Shown: one piece after another, positions 33,730 to 40,191 of the stretch
Numbering within the stretch: the stretch's first letter is position 1
Layout: every line of letters starts with the position of its first letter
Source of the DNA: Pseudomonadales bacterium
GTDB taxonomy: Bacteria > Pseudomonadota > Gammaproteobacteria > Pseudomonadales > Azotimanducaceae
Length of the DNA: 40,191 bases
NCBI GenBank assembly: GCA_016779385.1
Contig: JADHNT010000013.1
Coordinates: 1 to 40,191, forward strand
Reading direction: 5' to 3'
Program-made: the position numbers and the translations under genes
The notes under the pieces: generated by a model
Seen by the model: only the letters and a program-made list of their open reading frames with translations
Told to the model about the DNA's origin: nothing
Databases searched by the model: none

Positions 33730-33807
33730 AGGCCCGCCTCAGTTAGATTGTCATAATAGCAAGGGGGGGCAGTGCCCCTCTATGGCAATTGCGTGACAGG
33801 AGTGCCC

Positions 33808-34740
33808 ATGCAGGTAGCATCCCCCGGCCGCGGCGGCGCCCGCACGGATCTGAATCTCTATCGCGTCCTCGATGCCATCTACGCGGAGGGTAGCCTCACG
33901 AAGGCGGGTCGACGCCTAGGCCTTTCCCAGCCCGCTACTTCCCACGCGCTGGCGCGGCTTCGGGACGCTTTCGGGGATCCGCTCTTTCTGCGTTCGGCCC
34001 ATGGCATGGTGCCCACAGCGCTGGCCAAGGACCTTATCGGTCCCGCTCGCCAAGCCCTCCGTCTTCTTGAGGATCCCTTGGGCGCTGCCCAACCCTTCGA
34101 ACCCGCTGGCGCGACCCTGCGCTTTCGCATCAGCATGAGCGATTTAAATGAAGCGCGGCTGTTACCCCGGCTGGTGCAGCTGCTCCGGGAAGAGGCCCCC
34201 GGGGTAACCCTGGAAAGCTTTTCCGTGCCGCGGCGAGACCTGGTGCAGGCGCTTGCAACCGGAGCGCTTGATCTGGCCCTCGATGTCCCCCTGCTGTCCG
34301 ATCCCCTCGTGCATCACGCGCCGCTGGCAGAGGATCGCTATGTCTGCGTGTTGCGCCAGGATCATCCTCTGGGCGCCCAGGTCCTGACCCTCGAGCGCTT
34401 TCTTGAGCTTGACCATATCCACTTGTCGTCTCGCCCGAGGGGCCTCGGCCACGTGGATCTCGCCCTCGAGCGCCTGGGGAAGCGGCGGCGCATCATGCTG
34501 CGGGCCCAGCACTTTCTGGTGGCGCCGGAGGTGCTCATGACCTCCGATCTTGCCCTGACCGTGCCTGAGAGCTTTGCGGACCACATGGCCTTGCGCTATC
34601 CCCTGCGTCGAGAGCCCCTGCCCTTTCCCTTGCCACCTCTGGAAAGCCATTTGTATTGGCTGTCCCAACGCGACGCCGATCCGCCCCTGCTCTGGTTTCG
34701 CACCTTGCTCGCTCAGGTGGCCCAGGGCCTGGGGAAATAA
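33808..34740 (+). CDS. LysR-family transcriptional regulator
   Basis: A 310-residue LysR-type regulator. The winged helix-turn-helix (about 13-72) contains LNLYRVLDAIYAEGSLTKAGRRLGLSQPATSHALARLRDAF, and the effector-binding domain follows. The pattern DLNLYRVLDAIYAEG plus LFLRSAHGMVPT resembles the NodD/PcpR subgroup. The start at 33808 follows AGGAGTG. It is divergent from gspE with about 80 bases between start codons, so it may control the secretion operon, or itself; its target and ligand are unknown. pyrB follows 35 bases later on the same strand. Confidence 0.9.
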   Translation: MQVASPGRGGARTDLNLYRVLDAIYAEGSLTKAGRRLGLSQPATSHALARLRDAFGDPLFLRSAHGMVPTALAKDLIGPARQALRLLEDPLGAAQPFEPAGATLRFRISMSDLNEARLLPRLVQLLREEAPGVTLESFSVPRRDLVQALATGALDLALDVPLLSDPLVHHAPLAEDRYVCVLRQDHPLGAQVLTLERFLELDHIHLSSRPRGLGHVDLALERLGKRRRIMLRAQHFLVAPEVLMTSDLALTVPESFADHMALRYPLRREPLPFPLPPLESHLYWLSQRDADPPLLWFRTLLAQVAQGLGK

Positions 34741-34775
34741 CGTAAACTCGTGCTATCCACTAGGGATTGAACAGC

Positions 34776-35798
34776 ATGATCAAAGCGTTTGCGGGGCAGC
34801 ACCTCCTTAGTGTTCAGGACCTGACCCTCGAGGCCGTGGAGACAGTTTTTTCCGTCGCCGACCGCATGGTGCCCTTCGCCGAGCGGCGCATGGTGACCCG
34901 GGCGCTCGAGGGCGCCATTCTCGGCAACATGTTCTTCGAGCCCAGCACGCGCACCCGGGTCAGCTTCGGCTGCGCTTTCAACCTCCTCGGGGGGGAGGTG
35001 CGGGAAACCATCGGCGTGGAGAGCTCTTCCCTGGCCAAGGGGGAATCGCTAGAAGACACGGCTCGGGTGCTTTCCGGCTATAGCGACGTGATTGTGATGC
35101 GCCACCCCGAGGAAGGCGCCGTGGATCGCTTTGCCCAGGCGAGTCGCGTGCCTGTCTTGAATGGCGGTGATGGCGCTCGAGAGCACCCCACGCAGGCGCT
35201 GCTCGATCTCTACACCATTCGCCGCGAGCGAGCGGCCCTGGGACTCAGCCTTGAGGGGCTCCGGATCGCCCTCATGGGGGACCTACGCTACGGCCGCGCC
35301 GTCCACTCGCTGGTGCAGCTTCTGAATTTGTATCCGGCCATCGAGTTTCATCTTATCAGCCCGCCAGAGCTCGCCTTGCCGCCGGTGTACGAAGAGGCGC
35401 TACGGTCCCGGGGCCACCGGGTGTTTCGCCACGACACCTTGGCGCCGGGGCTTGCGGCGGCGGATATCGTCTACGTCACCCGTACCCAGGAGGAGCGCTT
35501 CCCGAGCCCCGAGGAGGCCGGGCGCTATCGAGGTCTATTCCGCCTTAATCAGGCGGTCTACACGGAGCACTGCGCGCCGCAGACGGTAATCATGCATCCC
35601 CTGCCCCGGGATTCCCGGGCGGGCGCTCAGGAGCTCGACCCAGACCTCGACGCCCATCCGGCCCTGGCCATCTTCCGTCAGGCGGACAACGGCGTAGTGA
35701 TTCGCATGGCGCTCTTCGCCTTGTGCCTGGATGTGGTGGGGGAAGTGGAAAAGGATCTGAAGCCGGTGCGCTGGTACACGGGTGGACGCCGGCCTTAG
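34776..35798 (+). CDS. pyrB: Aspartate carbamoyltransferase
   Basis: A 340-residue transcarbamylase that joins carbamoyl phosphate and aspartate in pyrimidine synthesis. Carbamoyl phosphate motif FEPSTRTRVSFG is at about 49-60; HPTQALLDLYTI, GDLRYGRAVHSL and MHPLPRDS complete the active site. The GDLRYGR segment and the aspartate-side residues favour aspartate over ornithine transcarbamylase. Length is somewhat above the 300-330 residues typical of class B/C catalytic chains. The ATG at 34776 with AGGGA upstream is preferred to a TTG at 34767. No pyrI or dihydroorotase gene adjoins it, so any regulatory subunit is encoded elsewhere or absent. Confidence 0.92.
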   Translation: MIKAFAGQHLLSVQDLTLEAVETVFSVADRMVPFAERRMVTRALEGAILGNMFFEPSTRTRVSFGCAFNLLGGEVRETIGVESSSLAKGESLEDTARVLSGYSDVIVMRHPEEGAVDRFAQASRVPVLNGGDGAREHPTQALLDLYTIRRERAALGLSLEGLRIALMGDLRYGRAVHSLVQLLNLYPAIEFHLISPPELALPPVYEEALRSRGHRVFRHDTLAPGLAAADIVYVTRTQEERFPSPEEAGRYRGLFRLNQAVYTEHCAPQTVIMHPLPRDSRAGAQELDPDLDAHPALAIFRQADNGVVIRMALFALCLDVVGEVEKDLKPVRWYTGGRRP

Positions 35799-35813
35799 GC
35801 ACGCTTTCCGACG

Positions 35814-35845
35814 TAAAAAAGCCCGACATCGCCGGGCTTTTCAAT
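35814..35845. terminator. Bidirectional rho-independent terminator
   Basis: AAAAGCCCG (35817-35825) and CGGGCTTTT (35833-35841) form a 9-bp stem with a 7-base loop. A-tract and T-tract flank it on the two sides, so it can end both pyrB (plus) and etfA (minus), which converge here. Confidence 0.88.
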
Positions 35846-35861
35846 AGCTTATAAGCTAAAA

Positions 35862-36791
35862 CTAGATTTGCCCTTCAAGCTCCGGAACCGCTTGAAACAG
35901 ATCCGCCACAAGGCCGTAATCCGCCACCTGAAAAATCGGCGCGTCTTCGTCCTTGTTAATCGCCACGATCACCTTGGAATCCTTCATGCCCGCAAGGTGC
36001 TGGATGGCGCCGGAAATGCCCACGGCGATGTAGAGCTCTGGGGCAACGATCTTGCCCGTTTGCCCCACCTGCATATCGTTCGGGACGAAGCCGGCGTCCA
36101 CCGCGGCCCGGGAGGCGCCCATGGCAGCGTTCAGCTTGTCCGCAACCCCTTCCAGGATCTTGAAGTTCTCGCCGCTGCCCATGCCCCGGCCCCCCGATAC
36201 CACCACCCGGGCGGCGGTGAGCTCGGGACGGTCGAGCTTGACGATTTCTTCATTCACGAAGCTGGAAACGCCAGCGTCGTGGGCGCTGCCCAAGGCTTCC
36301 ACCGCAGCGCTGCCACCGGTGGTGGCCACGGGATCGAAGGCCGTGTGGCGCACCGTGACCACCTTGACTGCATCGGAGCTCTTCACCGTGGCGATGGCAT
36401 TCCCTGCGTAGAAGGGACGCTTGAAGGTGTCCTCGCTTTCCACGGAAATAATGTCGGACACCATGTTCACATCGAGAAGAGCAGCGACCCGCGGCATGGT
36501 GTTCTTGCCGTTGGTGCTGTGTGCGGACAGCACATGACTGTGCCCCGCTGCGGCTTCCGCAATAAGGGGGGCGACGTTCTCCGCAAGTTGCTTGCCGTAG
36601 ACCGCGGCGTCGGCGCAGAGCACTTTGCTCACGCCGGGCAGCGCGGCCGCGGCGCCCGCGGCGGCGCCGCAGCCTTCCCCGGCCACCAGCACGGTGATGT
36701 CTCCACCGATGGCCTGCGCTGCCGCCACCACATTCAGCGTGACCGGATTGAGCGCGGCGTTGTTGTGTTCTGCTACAAGAAGAATACTCAT
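35862..36791 (-). CDS. etfA: Electron transfer flavoprotein alpha subunit
   Basis: A 309-residue subunit that carries FAD and passes electrons from acyl-CoA dehydrogenases to ETF-QO. N-terminal domain [15 protein letters not shown]; the C-terminal FAD-binding domain has [58 protein letters not shown] and [17 protein letters not shown], the full ETF-alpha signature. It follows etfB with 24 bases between and has AGGGAGCT before its ATG. Terminated by the pyrB/etfA hairpin. The acyl-CoA dehydrogenases in this window are plausible electron donors. Confidence 0.97.
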   Translation of the reverse strand: MSILLVAEHNNAALNPVTLNVVAAAQAIGGDITVLVAGEGCGAAAGAAAALPGVSKVLCADAAVYGKQLAENVAPLIAEAAAGHSHVLSAHSTNGKNTMPRVAALLDVNMVSDIISVESEDTFKRPFYAGNAIATVKSSDAVKVVTVRHTAFDPVATTGGSAAVEALGSAHDAGVSSFVNEEIVKLDRPELTAARVVVSGGRGMGSGENFKILEGVADKLNAAMGASRAAVDAGFVPNDMQVGQTGKIVAPELYIAVGISGAIQHLAGMKDSKVIVAINKDEDAPIFQVADYGLVADLFQAVPELEGQI

Positions 36792-36815
36792 GGCTTAAAG
36801 CTCCCTAGCGCGCCC

Positions 36816-37565
36816 TTAGATTACCTTGGCTTCGTTCTTGAGTTTGTCGACGAGGGCTTCCACCGAGTCAACCTTGATGCCGCCCTGGCGCTCCGCCGGG
36901 GGCTCGACCCGGAGGGTTTCAATGGTGGCCTTCACCTCCACGCCCAGCGCTTCCGGGGTGAGCGTATCGAGAGGCTTCTTCTTCGCCTTCATGATGTTCG
37001 GCAGGGACGCATAGCGCGGCTCATTGAGGCGCAGGTCCGTGGTCACCACGGCCGGAGCCTTCAGGGCCACGGTCTGCAAGCCGCCATCTACTTCCCGGGT
37101 GACGTTCACCGTATCGCCGGCGATTTCGACCTTAGAGGCAAAGGTGCCCTGGCCGAGGCCCGCGAGGGCCGCAAACATTTGCCCCGTTTGGTTGTTGTCG
37201 GCGTCGATGGATTGCTTGCCGAAGATCACCAGCCCAGGCTGCTCCTGGTCGTAAACGCCCTTCAGCAGCTTGGCGACCGACAGGGGCTGGGGGAAACCGT
37301 CGGTTTCCACGAGGATGGCGCGATCGGCGCCAAGGGCCAGCGCGGTGCGCAGCTGCTCCTGGCATTGGGTCGGCCCCACGGCCACGGCGACCACTTCCGT
37401 TGCTTGTCCGCTTTCCTTCAAGCGCACTGCCTCCTCGATGGCGATTTCGCAGAAGGGATTCACCGCCATTTTGACGTTGGTGAGGTCAACGTCGCTGTGA
37501 TCGGCCTTGACCCGCACCTTGACGTTGTAATCGATGACGCGCTTGATCGCGACGAGCACTTTCAT
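36816..37565 (-). CDS. etfB: Electron transfer flavoprotein beta subunit
   Basis: A 249-residue partner of EtfA that binds AMP and carries the docking helix for dehydrogenases. Signatures [67 protein letters not shown] and [19 protein letters not shown] (the recognition loop) are complete. First gene of the etfBA operon, divergent from the ETF-QO gene with 210 bases between the starts, a normal arrangement for co-regulation. Confidence 0.97.
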   Translation of the reverse strand: MKVLVAIKRVIDYNVKVRVKADHSDVDLTNVKMAVNPFCEIAIEEAVRLKESGQATEVVAVAVGPTQCQEQLRTALALGADRAILVETDGFPQPLSVAKLLKGVYDQEQPGLVIFGKQSIDADNNQTGQMFAALAGLGQGTFASKVEIAGDTVNVTREVDGGLQTVALKAPAVVTTDLRLNEPRYASLPNIMKAKKKPLDTLTPEALGVEVKATIETLRVEPPAERQGGIKVDSVEALVDKLKNEAKVI

Positions 37566-37652
37566 GGGCCACTTCCCATAGCTAGGGGGCCCGGAAGGCC
37601 CGTGGACAGCAAAGTAAGGCGCATAGGGGCACCTTAGGAACGGCGCGTATTC

Positions 37653-37676
37653 TGACCCTGGCCCCCAGAGGGGTCA
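37653..37676. repeat. Inverted repeat TGACCC-N12-GGGTCA in the etf divergent promoter region
   Basis: TGACCC (37653-37658) and GGGTCA (37671-37676) are an exact inverted pair with a 12-base spacer, lying between etfB and the ETF-QO gene. It does not match the PsrA or FadR consensus. A dimeric regulator site is possible. Confidence 0.3.
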
Positions 37677-37721
37677 AGGCAAGGGTCCGGCCCCGTGATG
37701 GAGCCCCCCTGCCCCGTCGTT

Positions 37722-37727
37722 TATACT
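37722..37727 (+). promoter_or_regulatory. Candidate -10 element for ETF-QO
   Basis: TATACT (37722-37727) matches -10 at five of six positions, 49 bases before the GTG start. No convincing -35 element precedes it, so an activator may be required. Confidence 0.25.
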
Positions 37728-37775
37728 CCCGGGCTCACGGGAACCGCTCGCAAGGGCCTAGAAAGGGAGAGAGGC

Positions 37776-39440
37776 GTGGACGCCGTAGAACGGGAAGCGA
37801 TGGAATTTGACGTGGTCGTTGTCGGCGGTGGTCCTGCGGGGCTCTCGGCGGCCTGTCGAGTCATGCAGCTTGCTCAGGCCGCGGGGCAGGAATGGTCCGT
37901 TTGCCTCGTCGAAAAAGGCTCGGAGATCGGCGCTCATATTCTGTCCGGGGCCGTGGTCGAGCCGCGGGCTCTCGATGAGCTCTTCCCGAATTGGGCAGCA
38001 GAGGGCGCCCCTCTCAACAACCCGGTCACCGATGACGAGGTTTATTACCTCCCCGATGGTGACCACAAGGTGAAGATTCCAGGCTTTTTCGTACCGAAGG
38101 CCACCCACAACGAAGGAAACCATGCGATCAGCCTGGGCAACCTGTGCCGCTGGCTTGGGGAGCAGGCCGAGAACCTCGGCGTGAATGTCTTTCCGGGCTT
38201 CGCCGCCAGCGAGATCCTCTATAACGATGACGGCGCCGTGGTCGGCGTCGCCACCGGCGACCTCGGCGTGGGTCGGGATGGTCAACCTAAGGGTTCCTTT
38301 ACCCCGGGCTACGAGCTTCGTGCCAAGTACACGATCTTTTCCGAGGGCTGCCGCGGCCACCTGGGCAAGCAGCTCATTAAGAAGTTCGCGCTCGACAAGA
38401 ACGTCGGTCCGCAGCACTACGGGATTGGCTTCAAGGAGCTTTGGGACATCCCCGCGGAGCAGCACGTGCCCGGTAAGGTTGTGCACAGCATTGGCTGGCC
38501 CCTCGCGGAAACCACTGGGAATACCGGGGGTAGCTTCCTCTACCACCTTGAGAACCAGCAGGTGGTGGTGGGGCTGATCGTGGACTTGGCCTACAGCAAC
38601 CCCCATGTCTCGCCCTTCGATGAATTTCAGCGAATGAAGCACCACCCGCTGTTCGCGGAAACGCTCAAGGGCGGCACCCGCGTGGCCTACGGGGCCCGAG
38701 CCATCGTGAAGGGTGGCCTCCAAGCCCTGCCCGAGCTCACCGTTCCCGGAGCCGTTCTCGCCGGCGACGACGCGGGCTTTCTGAACTTCCTCAAGATCAA
38801 GGGCAGCCACACGGCCATGAAGAGCGGCATGCTTGCCGCTGAGGCCATCGTCGAGAAGCTTGCGGCTGGGAGTGAAGGGGGTGAGACGGTCCCCGCCTTC
38901 GCCGAGAAGTTTCAGGATAGCTGGCTCTACGAGGAGCTCTCCGAGGCGCGCAATGCCGGGCCGGCCATGCACAAATTTGGCATGCTCGCAGGCTCGGCCT
39001 TCGCCTGGGTGGACCAGACCCTCTTCGCCGGCAAGCTGCCCTTTACCCTGAGCGACAAAACGCCCGATTACGCCACCCTGAAGCCGGCCAGCGCCTGCAA
39101 GGCGCCGTCCTATCCGAAGCCCGATGGGGTGCTCAGCTTCGATAAGTCCTCTTCCGTCTATCTCTCCAATACGAACCACGAAGAGGATCAGCCCTGCCAC
39201 CTTCAGCTCACGGATCCGGACCTCCCCATTCGGGAGAACCTGCCCCGCTTTGACGAGCCGGCGCAGCGTTACTGCCCCGTGGGGGTTTATGAAGTGGTGA
39301 AGGAAGCAGACGGTCCGAAGTTTGTGATCAACGCGCAGAATTGCATTCACTGCAAAACCTGCGACATCAAAGATCCGGCGCAGAACATCACCTGGGTAAC
39401 CCCGGAGGGTGCGGGCGGCCCGAACTATCCCAACATGTAG
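37776..39440 (+). CDS. Electron transfer flavoprotein-ubiquinone oxidoreductase
   Basis: A 554-residue membrane-attached flavoprotein that oxidises ETF and reduces ubiquinone. FAD binding is shown by FDVVVVGGGPAGLSAACRV near the N-terminus, LVEKGSEIGAHILSGAVVEP and later FPGFAASEILYNDDGAVVGV; the quinone and membrane loop falls around EGCRGHLGKQL, and the C-terminal [4Fe-4S] ligands are one Cys in YCPVGVYE and three in NCIHCKTCDIKDP. The GTG at 37776, eight bases after AAAGGGAGAG, gives the usual N-terminus (MDAVEREAMEFD); an ATG at 37800 is also possible. It completes the electron route for the dehydrogenases here. Confidence 0.96.
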   Translation: MDAVEREAMEFDVVVVGGGPAGLSAACRVMQLAQAAGQEWSVCLVEKGSEIGAHILSGAVVEPRALDELFPNWAAEGAPLNNPVTDDEVYYLPDGDHKVKIPGFFVPKATHNEGNHAISLGNLCRWLGEQAENLGVNVFPGFAASEILYNDDGAVVGVATGDLGVGRDGQPKGSFTPGYELRAKYTIFSEGCRGHLGKQLIKKFALDKNVGPQHYGIGFKELWDIPAEQHVPGKVVHSIGWPLAETTGNTGGSFLYHLENQQVVVGLIVDLAYSNPHVSPFDEFQRMKHHPLFAETLKGGTRVAYGARAIVKGGLQALPELTVPGAVLAGDDAGFLNFLKIKGSHTAMKSGMLAAEAIVEKLAAGSEGGETVPAFAEKFQDSWLYEELSEARNAGPAMHKFGMLAGSAFAWVDQTLFAGKLPFTLSDKTPDYATLKPASACKAPSYPKPDGVLSFDKSSSVYLSNTNHEEDQPCHLQLTDPDLPIRENLPRFDEPAQRYCPVGVYEVVKEADGPKFVINAQNCIHCKTCDIKDPAQNITWVTPEGAGGPNYPNM

Positions 39441-39454
39441 AACAGCAACCCATC

Positions 39455-39486
39455 GACGAAACGGGCCTACGGGCCCGTTTTTCGTT
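39455..39486 (+). terminator. Rho-independent terminator after ETF-QO
   Basis: AACGGGCC (39460-39467) and GGCCCGTT (39472-39479) form a stem with a TACG loop, extended by flanking A/T pairs and a T-run. It lies 15-45 bases past the stop codon. Confidence 0.88.
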
Positions 39487-39493
39487 GCGGCGT

Positions 39494-40057
39494 CTACACC
39501 GCTTTCGGGGCGCCCTCAGGCACAAGGGGGAAGCGCAGCCCTGCACTGACTACCGCAAAGGGGGGCTCGCTATCGGCCAGGGAGGCCAGATGATAGTAGG
39601 TGGGGCGATCAAGACGGGCCCACAGCTGTCCTCGCACTGGAAGCACCACTCCACCCCCCGCGGCCTCGTCGCGCGCCACCAGGGGATGGGTGGCATCCAC
39701 GGGTACCCAATCGCCGACGTTCGTCTTCAGCATGAGCTGCTGCCCCGCGCCCTCCCCGGCCACCTCTAAATCGACGGCGAGGAAGGGGGTGTCCTCCACC
39801 GTAATGCGTAGCATCTCCGCCGGCGTGACCAGCCAATGCCCTTCTTCATCGCACCGTAGGATCGAGGCGAACAGCGCCACCAGCGCCGGCCGCTTGATCT
39901 CTCCCCCCTCATGGAACCACCGTCCATCGCGCGCAATGGTCATGTCGATGGTGCCCCGGTGGCTGGGGTTCCAGGCGTCTACCGGGGGGCGCTTCTGCCC
40001 GCTGGCTTCCGCGAGGCGTTCGGTGAGGGCTTCCAGGGTCAATCGAGGGAGAGTCAC
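39494..40057 (-). CDS. DUF1285 family protein
   Basis: A 187-residue protein of DUF1285, a small conserved proteobacterial family without an assigned reaction. Diagnostic segments are HRGTIDMTIARDGRWFHEGGEIKRPALVALFASIL, WLVTPAEMLRITVEDTPFLAV and, later, VGDWVPVDATHPL. Probably cytoplasmic. The GTG at 40057 follows AGGAG; a TTG at 40078 would extend it by seven residues into the stop region of the upstream gene. It follows an unrecognised gene on the same strand within eleven bases and is likely in one operon with it. Confidence 0.88.
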   Translation of the reverse strand: MTLPRLTLEALTERLAEASGQKRPPVDAWNPSHRGTIDMTIARDGRWFHEGGEIKRPALVALFASILRCDEEGHWLVTPAEMLRITVEDTPFLAVDLEVAGEGAGQQLMLKTNVGDWVPVDATHPLVARDEAAGGGVVLPVRGQLWARLDRPTYYHLASLADSEPPFAVVSAGLRFPLVPEGAPKAV

Positions 40058-40067
40058 GGTTGGGCTC

Positions 40068-40191
40068 CTAGCCGCCAATGAATTTCATCACCATGGTTCC
40101 ACCGGTAAAGGCGACGGGTTGCTTAGCCTTGAGGGTCGCCTCAAGAAGCGCCGGCAGCTGGGCGAGGGCCTCCTCCCGGGGCAGCGCCAGC
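40068..40191 (-). CDS. Partial gene, unrecognised (3' end only)
   Basis: The right edge of the window contains the last 40 residues of an ORF on the minus strand, ending at a TAG at 40068-40070. The tail reads PVAFTGGTMVMKFIGG at its end, preceded by a Leu/Ala-rich amphipathic stretch. I do not recognise the family. It lies just upstream of, and in the same direction as, the DUF1285 gene (ten bases between its stop and the chosen GTG), which supports it being a real gene. The start lies outside the window. Confidence 0.6.
   Translation of the reverse strand, partial: LALPREEALAQLPALLEATLKAKQPVAFTGGTMVMKFIGG

Noticed and set aside
35868-37637. Long plus-strand open frame over etfA and etfB
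   Set aside because: It opposes two highly conserved genes on the other strand and has no recognisable domain.
37758-39350. Long minus-strand open frame under ETF-QO
   Set aside because: Antisense to a highly conserved gene and rich in low-complexity residues typical of shadow frames in GC-rich DNA.

Overview
The window is GC-rich, densely coded chromosomal DNA. It most likely comes from an aerobic, heterotrophic gammaproteobacterium, perhaps a marine Halieaceae/Spongiibacteraceae-like lineage. That placement is an inference from gene content: DUF1285, aerobic hemF, a gsp-type secretion cluster, NupC, a PEBP protein and several acyl-CoA dehydrogenases with ETF and ETF-QO. I see no rRNA, tRNA, CRISPR array, insertion sequence or prophage. 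Most starts were placed by Shine-Dalgarno matches and are often internal to the longest open frame.

Layout. 0-5 kb: an acyl-CoA dehydrogenase divergent from a Spinster-type MFS transporter, then a long acyl-CoA dehydrogenase resembling methylsuccinyl-CoA dehydrogenase with a tiny membrane protein downstream. 4.8-7 kb: a BaeSR-like two-component system. 7-9.8 kb: an SCP2-type thiolase behind an HMG-CoA-synthase-like/DUF35 fusion whose active-site residues look replaced. 9.9-10.8 kb: hemF. 10.8-11.1 kb: a non-coding gap between convergent genes that carries a cluster of DnaA boxes and an AT-rich stretch. 11.1-18 kb: M19 dipeptidase, NhaC antiporter, SMP-30 lactonase, alpha/beta hydrolase, a lone ExbD, and a NupC nucleoside transporter. 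17.6-19.8 kb: a chloramphenicol-phosphotransferase-like kinase overlapping a POT peptide transporter. 19.7-25 kb: a methyltransferase/PEBP/epimerase operon divergent from a sirtuin coupled to a penicillin-acylase-type hydrolase. 25-33.7 kb: a nine-gene type II secretion operon (gspE to gspM, without gspC, gspD or gspN) that runs directly into a third acyl-CoA dehydrogenase. 33.8-35.8 kb: a LysR regulator and pyrB. 35.9-39.4 kb: etfA/etfB divergent from ETF-ubiquinone oxidoreductase. The right edge holds a DUF1285 protein and the 3' end of an unrecognised gene.

How it fits together. Three acyl-CoA dehydrogenases, a thiolase, an HMGS-like/DUF35 protein, ETF and ETF-QO make acyl-CoA oxidation the main metabolic theme: the dehydrogenases would pass electrons to ETF, then ETF-QO and ubiquinone. 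A second theme is scavenging of peptides, nucleosides and other nutrients (POT, M19 dipeptidase, NupC, penicillin-acylase hydrolase, type II secretion). The items most worth a second look are the DnaA-box cluster near 10.85-11.05 kb and the HMGS-like/DUF35 fusion with a glutamine in the catalytic cysteine position.
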